The translations under genes and the position numbers were made by a program. 64,000 bases of DNA from the NCBI GenBank assembly GCA_964036275.1, contig OZ038435.1:15043634-15107633 (forward strand), written 5' to 3'. Position 1 is the first letter of the stretch. The number at the start of each line of letters is the position of its first letter. The notes under the pieces are model-generated. The model was not told where the DNA came from. It saw nothing but the letters and a program-made list of their open reading frames with translations, and did not search any database. Origin of the DNA: Litoditis marina (lineage: Eukaryota > Nematoda > Chromadorea > Rhabditida > Rhabditidae). Below are positions 1-10,712 of the stretch, one piece after another.

Positions 1-177
1 TGGTTCACATTTCTCATTCGTCTAACATACAAATTGTTCCGAAGGACTATGTTATATGTTGTATCGCTAATATTACAAGTTTTGACACCAATATGAAATA
101 TATTGAGTTACACTAATACATTATGGTTAACGTGCTAACTATAACTAACTAACTATAGTGCGTAGTATAGTGTAAAC

Positions 178-497
178 TATAGTGCGTGCCAAATTTGTGA
201 AATATTCGCCTCATGTGAGAGTCAAACCGGGGCCAAAAGTTTGGCAAGCGCGGAAGCTCACTATTCAGCTGGACCTATAGTAATGTTATGGACGAATCGT
301 ATTTATCACATTACACAGCACAAAGTAATATACACAGTAGTTTTATGAAGGAAAGGTCCAAGACCTCACAAACAACTGCTGCTACAAAGATCTGTGGTAT
401 GTATGATGATCACCGCCTCGTAACTTAGCGAAGTGAATGAATAAGTATGAAATTTGAATATGAAATACCCCCGCCTTTCTTCAAGCTACAACTATAT
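178..497 (-). repeat. tRNA-like TIR element, variant B, diverged copy
   Basis: The segment starts TATAGTGCGTGCC and ends in CAACTATAT, like the other copies. It carries the reverse complement of a tRNA B box (in GTCAAACCGGGGCC) and a weak copy of the 'tacacagcacaaagt' block. Its closest relative is the copy at 41947-42145. It is longer than the usual 197 bp, so it probably holds an insertion. Confidence 0.4.
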
Positions 498-859
498 TAT
501 ATCTATTCAGATACCTTCTGTAAACTACTACAGTACATCAGATGTTCTGTTCACTCATTCAAACTTGACATCGCTCTTTTTATTGAGTACTAGAATAGCT
601 CATCAAACAGTTGTACGAAATATAGGTTACAATTATTTTTTGTGCGTTAGAGAAAGTGTGATGTACGGAATCAATTAACCATTTCAAAATTAGAGCCATA
701 TTTACGAGAATTCCGTTTTCATTTAAGACATCCCATATCCATATGAGAACGGCTTTCTTGTCGTAACATAACTCTTGGTTTCCATTTTTCAATAAGTTCC
801 GATGTAAATTTCGCCTGTGTAAGCGTATTTTCCAACACTTCTTCTAATGGGAATAGAAA

Positions 860-1940
860 ACTTCTTGGAACCTCGCTCAATCGCGCGCAGCGCGAAGCGC
901 TGTGCGAGATTTGTCTTTGGTCCGGCTAATGCGCGCTTTCATTTTTTTAGTTCACTCTCAAAAAGGTCCAATTGTGCAAATCAAAACTTTTTATGATTTG
1001 CTGATTTTCTATGGCACATATACAAGCTATATTCAAAATGTGAACGAAATTGATTAAGTTCGAGCCGAGTTATGACGTTATGCGCTTCATGCAGACCGCC
1101 AACTTCCGCCGTGTATCTGTCTGTCTGTCTGTGTTGGTGCGCACTCCTGGGAAATTTTTATGTGTGAACCGATTTGACTGAAAATTTGGGACACGATAGA
1201 TATCCCACTCAAACCTTGGGGGCGCAAACTTTTTTTCGAAAAAAATCATTTTTCATTAAGTTATAGGTCTTTGAAAATGTCTCTGCGTCTCTTCATTTCG
1301 TGCACTCTCTCGTTCTCTCTGTCGCGGTAAATCAAATTGCGTTATAACTCAGCTCAGTCCTAACCAATTCAAGTAAAATTTGGAGTATGATACCACGACA
1401 TGAACTGACATTGATTCAGATGTAAGTCTTCTACTGATGACGTCATCGAGGATTCTGGAGCTCGGATGACGTCATAATCGAAAAGTGCAAAGTTGATGTC
1501 ACATATATTTTCAAATGATGTTTATATCTTAGGAAGGGTCAATTAACGGTAAAACTCAATCTAAGAGTGACGTATTCTGGGATTCTGGAGACCAGATGAC
1601 GTCATTTTTGAAAAGTGCAAAGTTGACGTCACATATTATTTCAAATGCTGAAAATATCTCAAAAATGGTATATTAACGATGAAACTTTATCTAAATATGA
1701 CTTATTCTGGAATTCAGAAGACCAGATGACGTCAACTTTTGAAAAAATTGACGTGAAATATGTTTTCGAATGCTGAAAGTTTCTTAAAAATGGTCAATTC
1801 ACGATGAAACTTCATTCAAACATGACGTATTCTGGGAATCTGAAGGGCAGATAAAGTAAGTTTCCAGAACTGCAATGTTGACGTCATATTTTTTTCGAAT
1901 GATGGTAATACTTGACAAGTCATTCATTAAGAAAACAATT
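860..1940. repeat. Composite repeat: GCGAAGCGC head plus ~130 bp tandem array
   Basis: The head (about 870-945) contains GCGCAGCGCGAAGCGCTG and TTTGTCTTTGG, also found near 7400-7450. A middle part follows with 'gaaccgatttgactgaaaa', like the second composite repeat. From about 1440 the sequence runs in four tandem units starting near 1451, 1581, 1711 and 1836. Each has GATTCTGGAG followed by GATGACGTCA, and copies diverge progressively. This looks like a non-autonomous transposon carrying a minisatellite; the class is not determined. Confidence 0.6.
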
Positions 1941-1997
1941 TTATCTGCACCGTACAGATCAAACCACATACCTACGGCATGTGTACAAAAAGAGAAA

Positions 1998-2529
1998 AAT
2001 TCATAAAAAAGTGGGGGCCCAACGACTGTGAGATTTGTCTTCTGCTGTGCGCCGCTTAGACAGCTACTCTCAAATGGAGCAGCTACTGCTACAAAAACCG
2101 GAAAATACTTATATACTCAAGTATAACTGTTCATTACGAACATACAAAAGTCGTAAAATATTGCTCAAACCTGTAAACTATAATATACAAATCACAGATG
2201 TTAACTCAACGTAGTCAACTATAGAGATTCTGGTTTTGTACACAATGATTTGCAGTTTTGGTCCTTACTTGTTACTCTAGGTGCTATAACACTTGGCATA
2301 TTATTCAACAGTTGTTCTCTCTTTTACAGCTGTGACTTGTAGATTCTAGTTTACAGGTTTGAACAATATTTTACGACTTTTGTATGTTCGTAATGAACAG
2401 TTATACTTGAGTATATAAGTATTTTCCGGTTTTTGTAGCAGTAGCTGCTCCATTTGAGAGTAGCTGTCTAAGCGGCGCACAGCAGAAGACAAATCTCACA
2501 GTCGTTGGGCCCCCACTTTTTCATGAATT
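1998..2529. mobile_element. Foldback element, ~180 bp inverted arms (GTGGGGGCCCAAC ends)
   Basis: Arms 1998-2180 and 2346-2529 are near-perfect reverse complements around a ~165 bp spacer. Ends read AATTCAT then A-rich then GTGGGGGCCCAAC. There is no transposase frame. The near identity of the arms suggests recent insertion or gene conversion. The same terminal block occurs in the element at 9023-9395, so both belong to one family. Confidence 0.8.
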
Positions 2530-4174
2530 TACATAGATTTTCGCATTCGAATGACTGAAATATAAAGCGTGCGAATTATGAAATCAGGACTGAAGTAATA
2601 CGAGCTAGTTTTAGTTCTGTATTAATGTCATGTGTAAATTATATTCGTAAATAAAGTAGTTAGGTGAAGTTGAAAACTTGGTTTTTCAAGTATGATTCCT
2701 TGATTGATTAAATTCTTGAATCGCGTTATATAGTTCACGTCATTTCTACTCCAACTCTTACTACACATTCAAACCAGTGCCCTTTCCTGATGCAAACTTT
2801 AACTTCTCGAAAAAAAAAGTTTTGCATTCTTTCTCTGACAGAGAATCATAATCTGAAGCAAACAATTCAAACCTCCCCGATAAGTATTTACGTTAGAAAA
2901 CGGACTCAAGATTTTTTGTCTTCCTGTAGCAGTCTCCGTAGGAATGCGAGTGGCTAAATTTTGGGTTGTTGGATGTTCAGTGCGAATCGAGTTGATTTGC
3001 GAAGAATTTTGTGAAAGATACATTTTCAGTTTTGGGTGTTCAATAAAGCACTCAGTTATTTCGGCATTATTTTGATATTATTTAAACTCTTAATTCATCG
3101 GTCAATTCCAATTTATACCCTATTTTAAACTTGTTCTCTTGATATCATTTGAAAAATGAAGTCAATCCATAATATAATGAGCCATCAATTATGCGAGCAA
3201 CTTGTGTTTTCACCAAGGCCCGGTTTACGAAATGCATGTCACCACCCCTCAGCCTGCGCCGTATTTAATATCGGTTTCATGAAAAAGAGTGCACAAAGCA
3301 GAGACGGAGAGTTTTTGCTACGTTTTGTGACGTTTGACGTCATGTGATAGTCAATTTGGCCATTTGGCACCTCCGTGAGGTACATCAGCGACATATATGT
3401 GAGAGTTGGTTGGCTTTGGGGGGATTGCTACGCCGGCAGATGTATCTGTTACTTCAGGTACGCGAAGAAAAATCTAGAGCACAGACCAAAAAACAGTCTT
3501 GATCTTGCACGCAGTAGAACGTTTTATCTGAACCAGTTCAATGAAAACTGACGCAGTTTAACAGTGTCCGTTTAACTTGTAGCAAAATTATTATTGGTCG
3601 GCATTGTCCCGTGGGGGGTCCACACCACAGGCAAAGACCAAAGTTTCGCCTTTCAGTCAGGATAGTATATGAAATTCTATCGGAACTTCCTGATTTTGTA
3701 GTATAACTCATCACTTGTTTTCTCCGGTTCGTGAATCACCTGCACGTGGTTACCACAATAATCACTTTGAAAAGTGCAGCTTTTTGTTACCGCGTTCAAA
3801 CTAGTTCAGTTGTAATGATACTAGTTTAAATCTAATTACATTACGAGAACGGAAGTACAGTACTTGAGTTTTCTAATATTTTCTATCACTCTGTTATTGT
3901 CTGAAACCTAGCTGCACTTTCTATGGTGACAGCCTTTTTAGTCCTATGTTCATTTCGAATAATTGTTGAGGTGGTAATGTTGTTAGCGCGGCTCGACAGA
4001 CGAATGTACCCAAAATGAACTGAAATTGAACTGCAGTGTGTCTTAGTTTTCATTGCTTGTACGTTGACAACTACAGTATGTTTCTCATGTTGGCCCTCCT
4101 TTCTCAGTTTCAGCTTCCGTATATTATCGAATGAACTAATAATTTTTGTGAAGAGTCATTAGAGAGACAGCGGA

Positions 4175-4371
4175 TATAGTGGGTGCCAAATTTATAAATT
4201 TCTGTCTCTCACCGGAATCGAACAAGCGAGCAAAAAATTTGTAGCAGGACGCTAAGCACTGCACTATTAGTGCACACAACTGGCTAGCATTGGAATCCAG
4301 AACCTGTGTGCGTACACAGCGGAAAGTGAGATATACAGTACCCTCTCGCCTTTCCGTTGGTGACGACTATA
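4175..4371 (-). repeat. tRNA-like TIR element, variant A (197 bp)
   Basis: On the minus strand it runs from TATAGTCGTCACCAACGG to GGCACCCACTATA. In between are a tRNA-like A box (tagtgcagtgcttagcg) and B box (gttcgattccgg). Length and ends match other copies in the window. No protein frame is expected. Confidence 0.75.
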
Positions 4372-4730
4372 ACCATCATGACCATGACAGTCTAGTTGTT
4401 ATTTCGTTTTTTACGTGTGTTAGCGAGGGGGGGGGGGGGCTGATTAATGTACACCAGGAACTCCCATATGGAGTTTTTTTCATTCATCAATTGCGGCATC
4501 GTAAGATTTTGTCATAATTGCGCCATTTCTTTCTATTAGTAGGCGTTCACCCAAGAGACCAGAGTACAGTTCTTCTGCAGATATCAGCTAATGTACGCAG
4601 TGTAGATACAGTATTTTATTGGAATCAAGATTAAGTGCGATTGTTTCATACTCACGTAGTAACAGGTCAAGCCAAACTTTACAGTTTTACAAACTTTTGA
4701 AAGAATCTGTTTGTAAATTGGGTAGTAACA

Positions 4731-4850
4731 CTGGTGGCGTACCAATCCCTCTAACCTCATGTAAGGTTCATATGAGTTTCTCATGAGAATCTCATAAACA
4801 CTCCATACGAAATTACTCATGAGTAGCTCATGAGGTTTTAGAGGGAGGCC
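4731..4850. mobile_element. CTCATGAG-type palindromic MITE, truncated
   Basis: It begins GGTGGCGTACCAATCCC and holds the CTCATGAG / CATGAGG words of the family, ending at TTTTAGAGGGAGG without the usual GCTACGCCGCC end. Better preserved copies are at 16500-16683, 34820-34996 and 51775-51954. Confidence 0.6.
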
Positions 4851-5004
4851 TGAGTAGTTTTACCTGAGTCAGTTTCATTTGTAGTACCAGGATACGTATA
4901 ATAGTTATTGTTACAATTGACAAAAAACTAATTCACTTTTCAGAGCGAGAAGTTCACCTTTATGATTGGTGGCGAACTAAAATAAATACTATTTTCGGAA
5001 TCAG

Positions 5005-8000
5005 ATGACTTCTGAAGCAAATTCACCGACAGTGGAATGGTTGTTCCACATCTATTATATTGTCTTTTTCTCGGTGGCCCTCCTGGGAAACACAATATTT
5101 ATCTATCTGGTCGTCTGGCACTCTCCACCGTCAATGGAACTATTTCGTCTTCGATTCATCAATTTATCGATTATTCAGATACTTCTGGCAACGGTGGCCA
5201 GTCTTTTTCAGTTACGGTAGGTTACGGTAGATAATTATTGGAATTCGAGAGACAGCGGATTGGTTGAAAAAAAAACAGATCATTTTCCCTCTCAGTCCAA
5301 ACTACAGTGTTGTTGGGTTGCATTTTTTCTTTTTTACAATTACAAGTTTTCATAAGGTGTGTTTGAGCTCTGTGTTTTAACAACTATGTTTAATGACGTT
5401 TCACGTATAGTCTGTTTCACCGATCGATGTACTCCTACAGTAATCTGTCAATTATTCAAGGGGGTGTTTTCTAATGCAAAAGGCATTACTTTGGTTTCAA
5501 ATTTCCAGAGTTAGTAGTAGTAAACATGCAGAAGACACCATGAAAAGTTTGAGGCGTTCTGAATACGCTAATAAAGTAAACTTCGACCTGGAAGTGTTAG
5601 CAGATTACTGTAGAGTGGGTGGAACAAACTATAACATGGAAGTATATTCTACTTGTTTTCAATATCGTACAAATTCATGAGATGTTCCAGAATGTTGGCC
5701 ACTCCGACGGCTCTTGGTCTAATTTCCTACGGATTAGGTGAACGGTTTGGACCACAATGGACGTTTTCTGGTTACGGAGTGCAAGAGGTTAGTTTACCAG
5801 ATACCGTATCTAGTCAGGCCAATAATATGTATTCTCAGAGGCCATATGCATGAACCATCCCGGGCCGGGATGGGATGTTATCCCGACCTCAATCGGTCGG
5901 GAAATAGCCGAACCCAGCTCGGGATAACATCCCAACGCGAACCTGACCTTTTCAAGCATGCGGCCTCAGGTGACCTCAGGTCAGTTTGAGGTCATCTTTT
6001 TTCGAAATAGTGTATATTGTAAAATGCAGTCCCTGACCAATCTCTACTCGGTGTTCAGGTTTAATTTCTCAGCTTGATTGCTTTTTGAATAACAAAAGAT
6101 GACATTACCGCAGTTCGAACCTTCTTGTGAGGTGATACTTTTTTGAAGTGCACTATAGTTAAATATGTAATTTCGTTTTTGTTTTGCTTCATTGACACCT
6201 GCTTGAGAAATTAAAAAGAGATAACGAATGGAAAATACAAAGAAAACTTGCTAATATGAAGAAAAACTGTAGGGTGTGTTGGTATTATTTCACATGAAAG
6301 AGAAGATTCATGTGTGAAATTTCTTTCAGACTCTCTATGTCTCCACTGGTTTCTTCGTCCTAGAGTTCATGTACAGTAGATACGAAGTTTTCAAGGACCG
6401 AGCTTATTTCGTGACGGCTCGTTTTGCGGCAACGTACATGGTTTGTATTATGTTTGGGGTGAGTTTCTCTACTTTTCTATCGCTCAATCAATCGAGCCCT
6501 TAGCTGTCTAAGAAAAATGGCAACTTTAGTACTAGTACGTGAAAGGAACGTGTTCAAGATTCTCACTTTGTTGTAACTTCATTATGATCTTTAAGGTTCC
6601 CGAAAAGTTCTGGCAACGATGTACTTTTTCAAACTTGTACATTTGGGACGAACATATCAGGGTATCAGGGACGAACATATCAGGGTATTTCATGCAAAAT
6701 GGAGGTGCTCGCTTCCGGGAGATTGTGTTTCAATTTGAAAATGTACAACTTATCCCATGATTTTGATTTTGTAACACAATTAGGTGAAAATATCAAAAAA
6801 TTGTTAATCACATTATTTTCAAGTGTTCTCAAGACATTATTTATCCTGAGGCCCATAAAAACTCCCACCAAAGATTCAATTTTGCATCTAATGGCCGCAT
6901 TTACGACAAACGTGGTGTTTAGAGGAGAAAAAAATCACGTGGTAGAAATAGAATCAACTGCAATTATGAGCGCAGTAATTTGGTGAAGACATGTACTCCA
7001 AACGAACTGCAAGAAGTATATACAAGACAGTTTAGTTATTCATTTATATAATATTAATTATATTAAATTACTGATTTCCAGTTGCCACCACCGTAATCAT
7101 CTTCGTAGCCGTGGGGGTTCCCATTCTGTGTTTCGTACTACGGAAACTTATCATTCTCGAGTTGAACAAGAACACCTCTTCTCTCTCGGAGACTACCAAA
7201 AAACAGTGTAGAATGCTTGCCAAGGTAAATTATTCTTCACATTTTCCTTGAAACATGAGAAATATTCACTGAATCAAATCAACTATATGTAATACGTACG
7301 AAAAGGAAAAATATTGATGTTTGAGTTTTTTTTTCTGTTTAGAGAAGAAGAAAGCTCTGAATAACATCGGTTTTCCTTTGATCGCAACACTTCGTCAACA
7401 TCGCGCGGAGCGCGAAGCGCTCTGCGTGAGTTGTCTTTGGTTTGGCCATTGCGGACTCGTTTTTTCCTTTTAATTACCAAAAATCTTCAAACATATTCTT
7501 TTTTTGAAAACTAAAAGAAGAGAACGTTAGAGAATCACGAATTGAACATTGTGTGAAAATTTCAGCCAAATCGGAATATTTTCGCTTGAGTTATGGTTTC
7601 GTGTCGTTGTTGAAAAGTTCCGCCGTAATTCGTCCCTCGTCCCTCCTCCCTCGTCCCTCGTCCCTCCTCCCTCACGGAATTCTGTCCGCATCGTAGTGGA
7701 AAAACTACTGAACCAATTTGGCTGAAATTTGGAACATCTATTCTATGGCAAAAGTTAGCTCGTCGCGTCAAGTATGAAATGTATATATAATCTCTGGCGC
7801 CGGGCGCGGGCGCCAATAGGCGCCAAAAACGACTATTGGAAAAACTATCGAACCGATTCAGCTGAAATTTGAAACATGAGTTCTAATGCGAAAATTAGCA
7901 TGTCGCGCCAAATATGAGATGTATAGCTCCTCATTGGCGCCGGGCGCGGGCGCCAATAGGCGCCAAAAACCACTATTGGAAAAACTACCGAACCGATTTA

Positions 8001-10047
8001 GCTGAAATTTGAAACATGAGTTATAATGCAAAAGTTAGCCCGTCGCGCCAAATATGAGATGAATACATCATCATTGGCGCCCGGCGCTGGCGCCAATAGG
8101 CGCCAAAAACGGCAAAACACTATTTATCATCAACTAAAATGTTGAACACTAATAGAAATTGAATACTTTGGTGGAAAGTGTGAAAGTCTTTTTCCAAAAC
8201 TGAAATTTTCCTTCTGGCGCTCGAACCAGGCGCCAGATGGCGCCAAAACCCAAACTCACGACAGCGTCAATGGAATCGTCTGAAATTCGGTACACTAAAT
8301 AACTATCACATGGCAAGTAAGATGCTCAATCTGAAAATCAAAAAAAGTTCTGCTGGCATTGTGCGCTGGCGCCAATTGGCGCCAAAGTTGGAAAAATATC
8401 AGTTATCGTCAATCAAACTGTTTCAAGTTAACAGATATTGAATATTCCAATGTGAAATGAAGATCCACAAATTCAAAATCGAACTTTATCGTCTGGCTGG
8501 GAACAGACGCCAAATGGCGCCAAAACAAAAACACACGAAACTGACAATTGAATAGTTTGAATATTGCTCCAATCAGTAATTGACACATGTCGTGTGTACT
8601 GGTAGCTCAAAAACCTAGAAAATTTCGTTTCGTTCTGGCGCCAGACGCGTGTGTCAATTGACGCAGGAATGAAAAAAAAGTTTCAACGAAGGTTTTTGAT
8701 GTGGTATTGGAAATAATGGCTATATTGTAAGTGAGTTGGTGTCTCTAATTGTAGATTTGTCAATGGCGCCAATCCCCATCGCTTATCGCCGCTAAAAGCG
8801 GTGTACATGTCAATCGGAACGTTTAGCGTTTTTGTTCAGTTGTTGATAGTGACAGAGCCAGTAACCTGCGTTATAGAACAACATCAGTAATTTTATGGTC
8901 TGCATTCGGCTTTGTGCACACACAAAACTGAGATTTCCATAATAATATAATGAGTTCACAAGATTCACTCTGCGAATAGGCAACATATGAAGTTGTAGGA
9001 GTACAACTAGTAAAAAAAGGACAATTAGTAAAAAGTGGGGGAACCAACAAATGTGTGAGTTGTGTTTGGTTCGACCTCGATATCAGCAAATAGTGAACGA
9101 TACGAATTGCTGTGATACTGTAGGAGAAGTATTCTGCAAAAATAGAACAATACAAATGTTGCACAATGGTTCACAACGCACGCATGTCGTCAAAGCACAC
9201 ATGAAATACCCTTCGGCAATTTCTGAAATATCATGCGAGCTTCGTGAACCATTGTGCAACATTTGTATTGTTCTATTTTCGCAGAATACTTCTCCTACAG
9301 TATCACAGCAATTCGTATCGTTCACTTTTTGCTGATATCGAGGTCGAACCAAACACAACTCATACATTTGTTGGTTCCCCCACTTTTTACTAATTCTCTA
9401 TTGATTTCACTCGATGAAATTAATATACATACTGTAAGAAAGCGTATTTTCGAAAGAATATGCATATTCTATATTGGTTTTCACTTTCTCACTTTACTTT
9501 CAGGCTCTACTAGTGCAGTCTCTGTCCCCCTCTGTGTGTTATATTCCCACGGTGGCCTGGTATTTGGCCATGCAGACTGGACTCAGGGTGAGCTCAGAAT
9601 GATTGGTGCCACTTTTCTGCGGTTAGAAAACTACAAAAACGAAAGAGATGGGGGTCAGTGAGGCCAGAGACATCTGCGTCTCCATGACATGCACACTCTC
9701 TCATTGAGGACGCCACTGAAGTGCAGCTTGCTAATTGGCTGGGGATTGGCTAAGATGTATTTCAGATAAATAAACTATTTTTCTGAAAACGTGCCATAAT
9801 TCCGATTTTATATAGCATGTTTTTAAAATTCCTCCTTTGTACTTTTAGTGAAGTTTAGAAAAGCGTTTGTTTTAGAATTGCGTATTTTCAGTCAGCTTTC
9901 ATGGAACTTATGATGTTCGCGCTGACTTCTCTGCCGTCTCTCATCGACCCATATCTTTCGCTGTACCTGATAGGACCGTATCGAACGGTCATTCTAGACA
10001 AAATACGGACACCAAGAAGTGCGAACGTCGTCAGTGTAGTACAGTAA
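5005..10047 (+). CDS. Srd-class serpentine chemoreceptor (7TM GPCR), spliced
   Basis: This is a predicted plasma-membrane odorant or peptide receptor of the nematode Srd class. Exons: 5005-5216, 5691-5787, 6330-6458, a tentative 6596-6704, 7082-7224, 9504-9587 and 9892-10047, joining in one frame to about 309 residues, close to family length. Seen: TM1 with LLGNTIFIYLVVWHSP; the TM2-3 block TALGLISYGLGERFGP with the Srd-like 'ISYG...FGP' pattern; TM3 ending in a YSRY motif; TM5 VIIFVAVGVPILCFVLRK; a lysine-rich loop SLSETTKKQ; TM6 with SPSVCYIPTVAWYL; TM7 PSLIDPYLSLYLIGPYR, typical of the end of these receptors. The start is the ATG just before TM1. The 7225-9503 intron carries a minisatellite and a foldback element. 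The 6596-6704 exon (TM4/loop) has a weak acceptor and donor and an internal 23 bp duplication, so the gene may be decaying. A related Str-superfamily class is possible. Confidence 0.72.
5508..5640. repeat. Repeat block shared with 11425-11570
   Basis: The block contains AAGACACC after 'gcagaa', then TTCGACCTGGAA and TGTAGAG. The same ordered words recur at 11425-11570, where it also lies in a chemoreceptor intron. Ends and class are unclear. Confidence 0.45.
5846..5975. mobile_element. GC-rich GGGATG palindromic element
   Basis: The segment starts TATGCATGAACCATCCCGGG and is built of CATCCC / GGGATG inverted words, ending near CAAGCATGCGGCC. It is far more GC-rich than its intron surroundings. 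Relatives are at 44165-44299 and 44735-44868. Confidence 0.6.
7385..8790. repeat. Composite repeat: GCGAAGCGC head plus ~140 bp GGCGCC minisatellite
   Basis: The head near 7400-7450 (GCGCGGAGCGCGAAGCGC, TTGTCTTTGG) matches the element at 860-1940. From about 7680 come tandem units of roughly 140 bp. Each has AACCGATTTAGCTGAAATTT and a GGCGCC cluster; clusters start near 7795, 7935, 8076, 8215, 8365, 8495, 8636 and 8764. Units decay towards the right end. The array lies in the largest intron of the Srd-class gene. Confidence 0.7.
9023..9395. mobile_element. Foldback element, ~150 bp inverted arms (GTGGGGGAACCAAC ends)
   Basis: Left arm 9023-9176 and right arm about 9245-9395 are reverse complements. 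Ends are AATTAGTAAAAAGTGGGGG, the same terminal block as the 1998-2529 element. It sits in the Srd-class gene intron shortly before the TM6 exon. No transposase frame; the short open frames within it mirror each other across the palindrome. Confidence 0.78.
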
Positions 10048-10712
10048 TTCGTACTTTGCTCTCTTGTAGTTTGAACTTTGACCTTTTGAATGGTGAAATA
10101 CATGATGGGGTTAGTTGTTTGGGTGTCATGCAAGAGAAAGTTCAAACACTGAAGATTGGTTGTGCAGTTTTCTTCAGTATTTTCTGAAGGATTGCGTGTT
10201 TATATATATTTAAAAACTTTCATTTCATCTCATTTTTGTTATTTCGCGTTTTTATTTGAGTAATAATTACATAACACTGTCACATTGAACGAAAATTAAA
10301 ACCTGTCATAATGACACCCGTTAGACTAATGAACCGATTTGAAGAAAATGTGAAAACATAAAAGTGAAGAACAATAGTAAACGAACTGATCGAGGGAGTG
10401 AGGAGCAGGTTCACAACGCCACACATTCATAACTCGGGCGAAAATTATCCACAATCTTCAATTTCTGGTTCTTTCACGTTTGAAAATATTATATTTCAAG
10501 CTATGTTTCTACGAGTCTGATCTGAGGAATGTCCACTCAAACAAAGGAAATTATTCATTCACATATTGAATGTAAAATACATGTTATACGTTCTGAATTT
10601 GTACTAGTATTAGTATTTAATGATTTACAAAAGTTTTACTTTGTTCAAAGTAAAGTTTAATTTTTCTTGAAAGAAAGTCTTTATTTTCGTTCAAGTTGAC
10701 CTTTGTTCTCAT
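10048..10712. other. Convergent intergenic region
   Basis: The two receptor genes end towards each other here. Apart from a probable poly(A) signal for the minus-strand gene I see no RNA gene or repeat; the sequence is plain AT-rich. Confidence 0.5.
10680..10685 (-). promoter_or_regulatory. Poly(A) signal of the Srh-class gene
   Basis: AATAAA on the minus strand, about 28 bp past the TGA of the Srh-class gene, a usual nematode distance. Confidence 0.55.

Larger units (their letters stand above)
1..5004. other. Intergenic, repeat-rich; no gene seen
   Basis: No open frame here resembles a known family or chains with neighbours through splice sites. The stretch holds a tRNA-like element variant, a composite repeat with a tandem array, a long palindrome, another tRNA-like element and a CTCATGAG-type palindrome, each listed separately. 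The remainder (about 2530-4170) is AT-rich unique-looking sequence in which I see nothing. A run of 12 G near 4428-4439 is simple sequence. Confidence 0.6.

Noticed and set aside
9051..9367. Pairs of ~95-codon frames on both strands with similar proteins
   Set aside because: They are the two arms of a palindrome translated in opposite directions.
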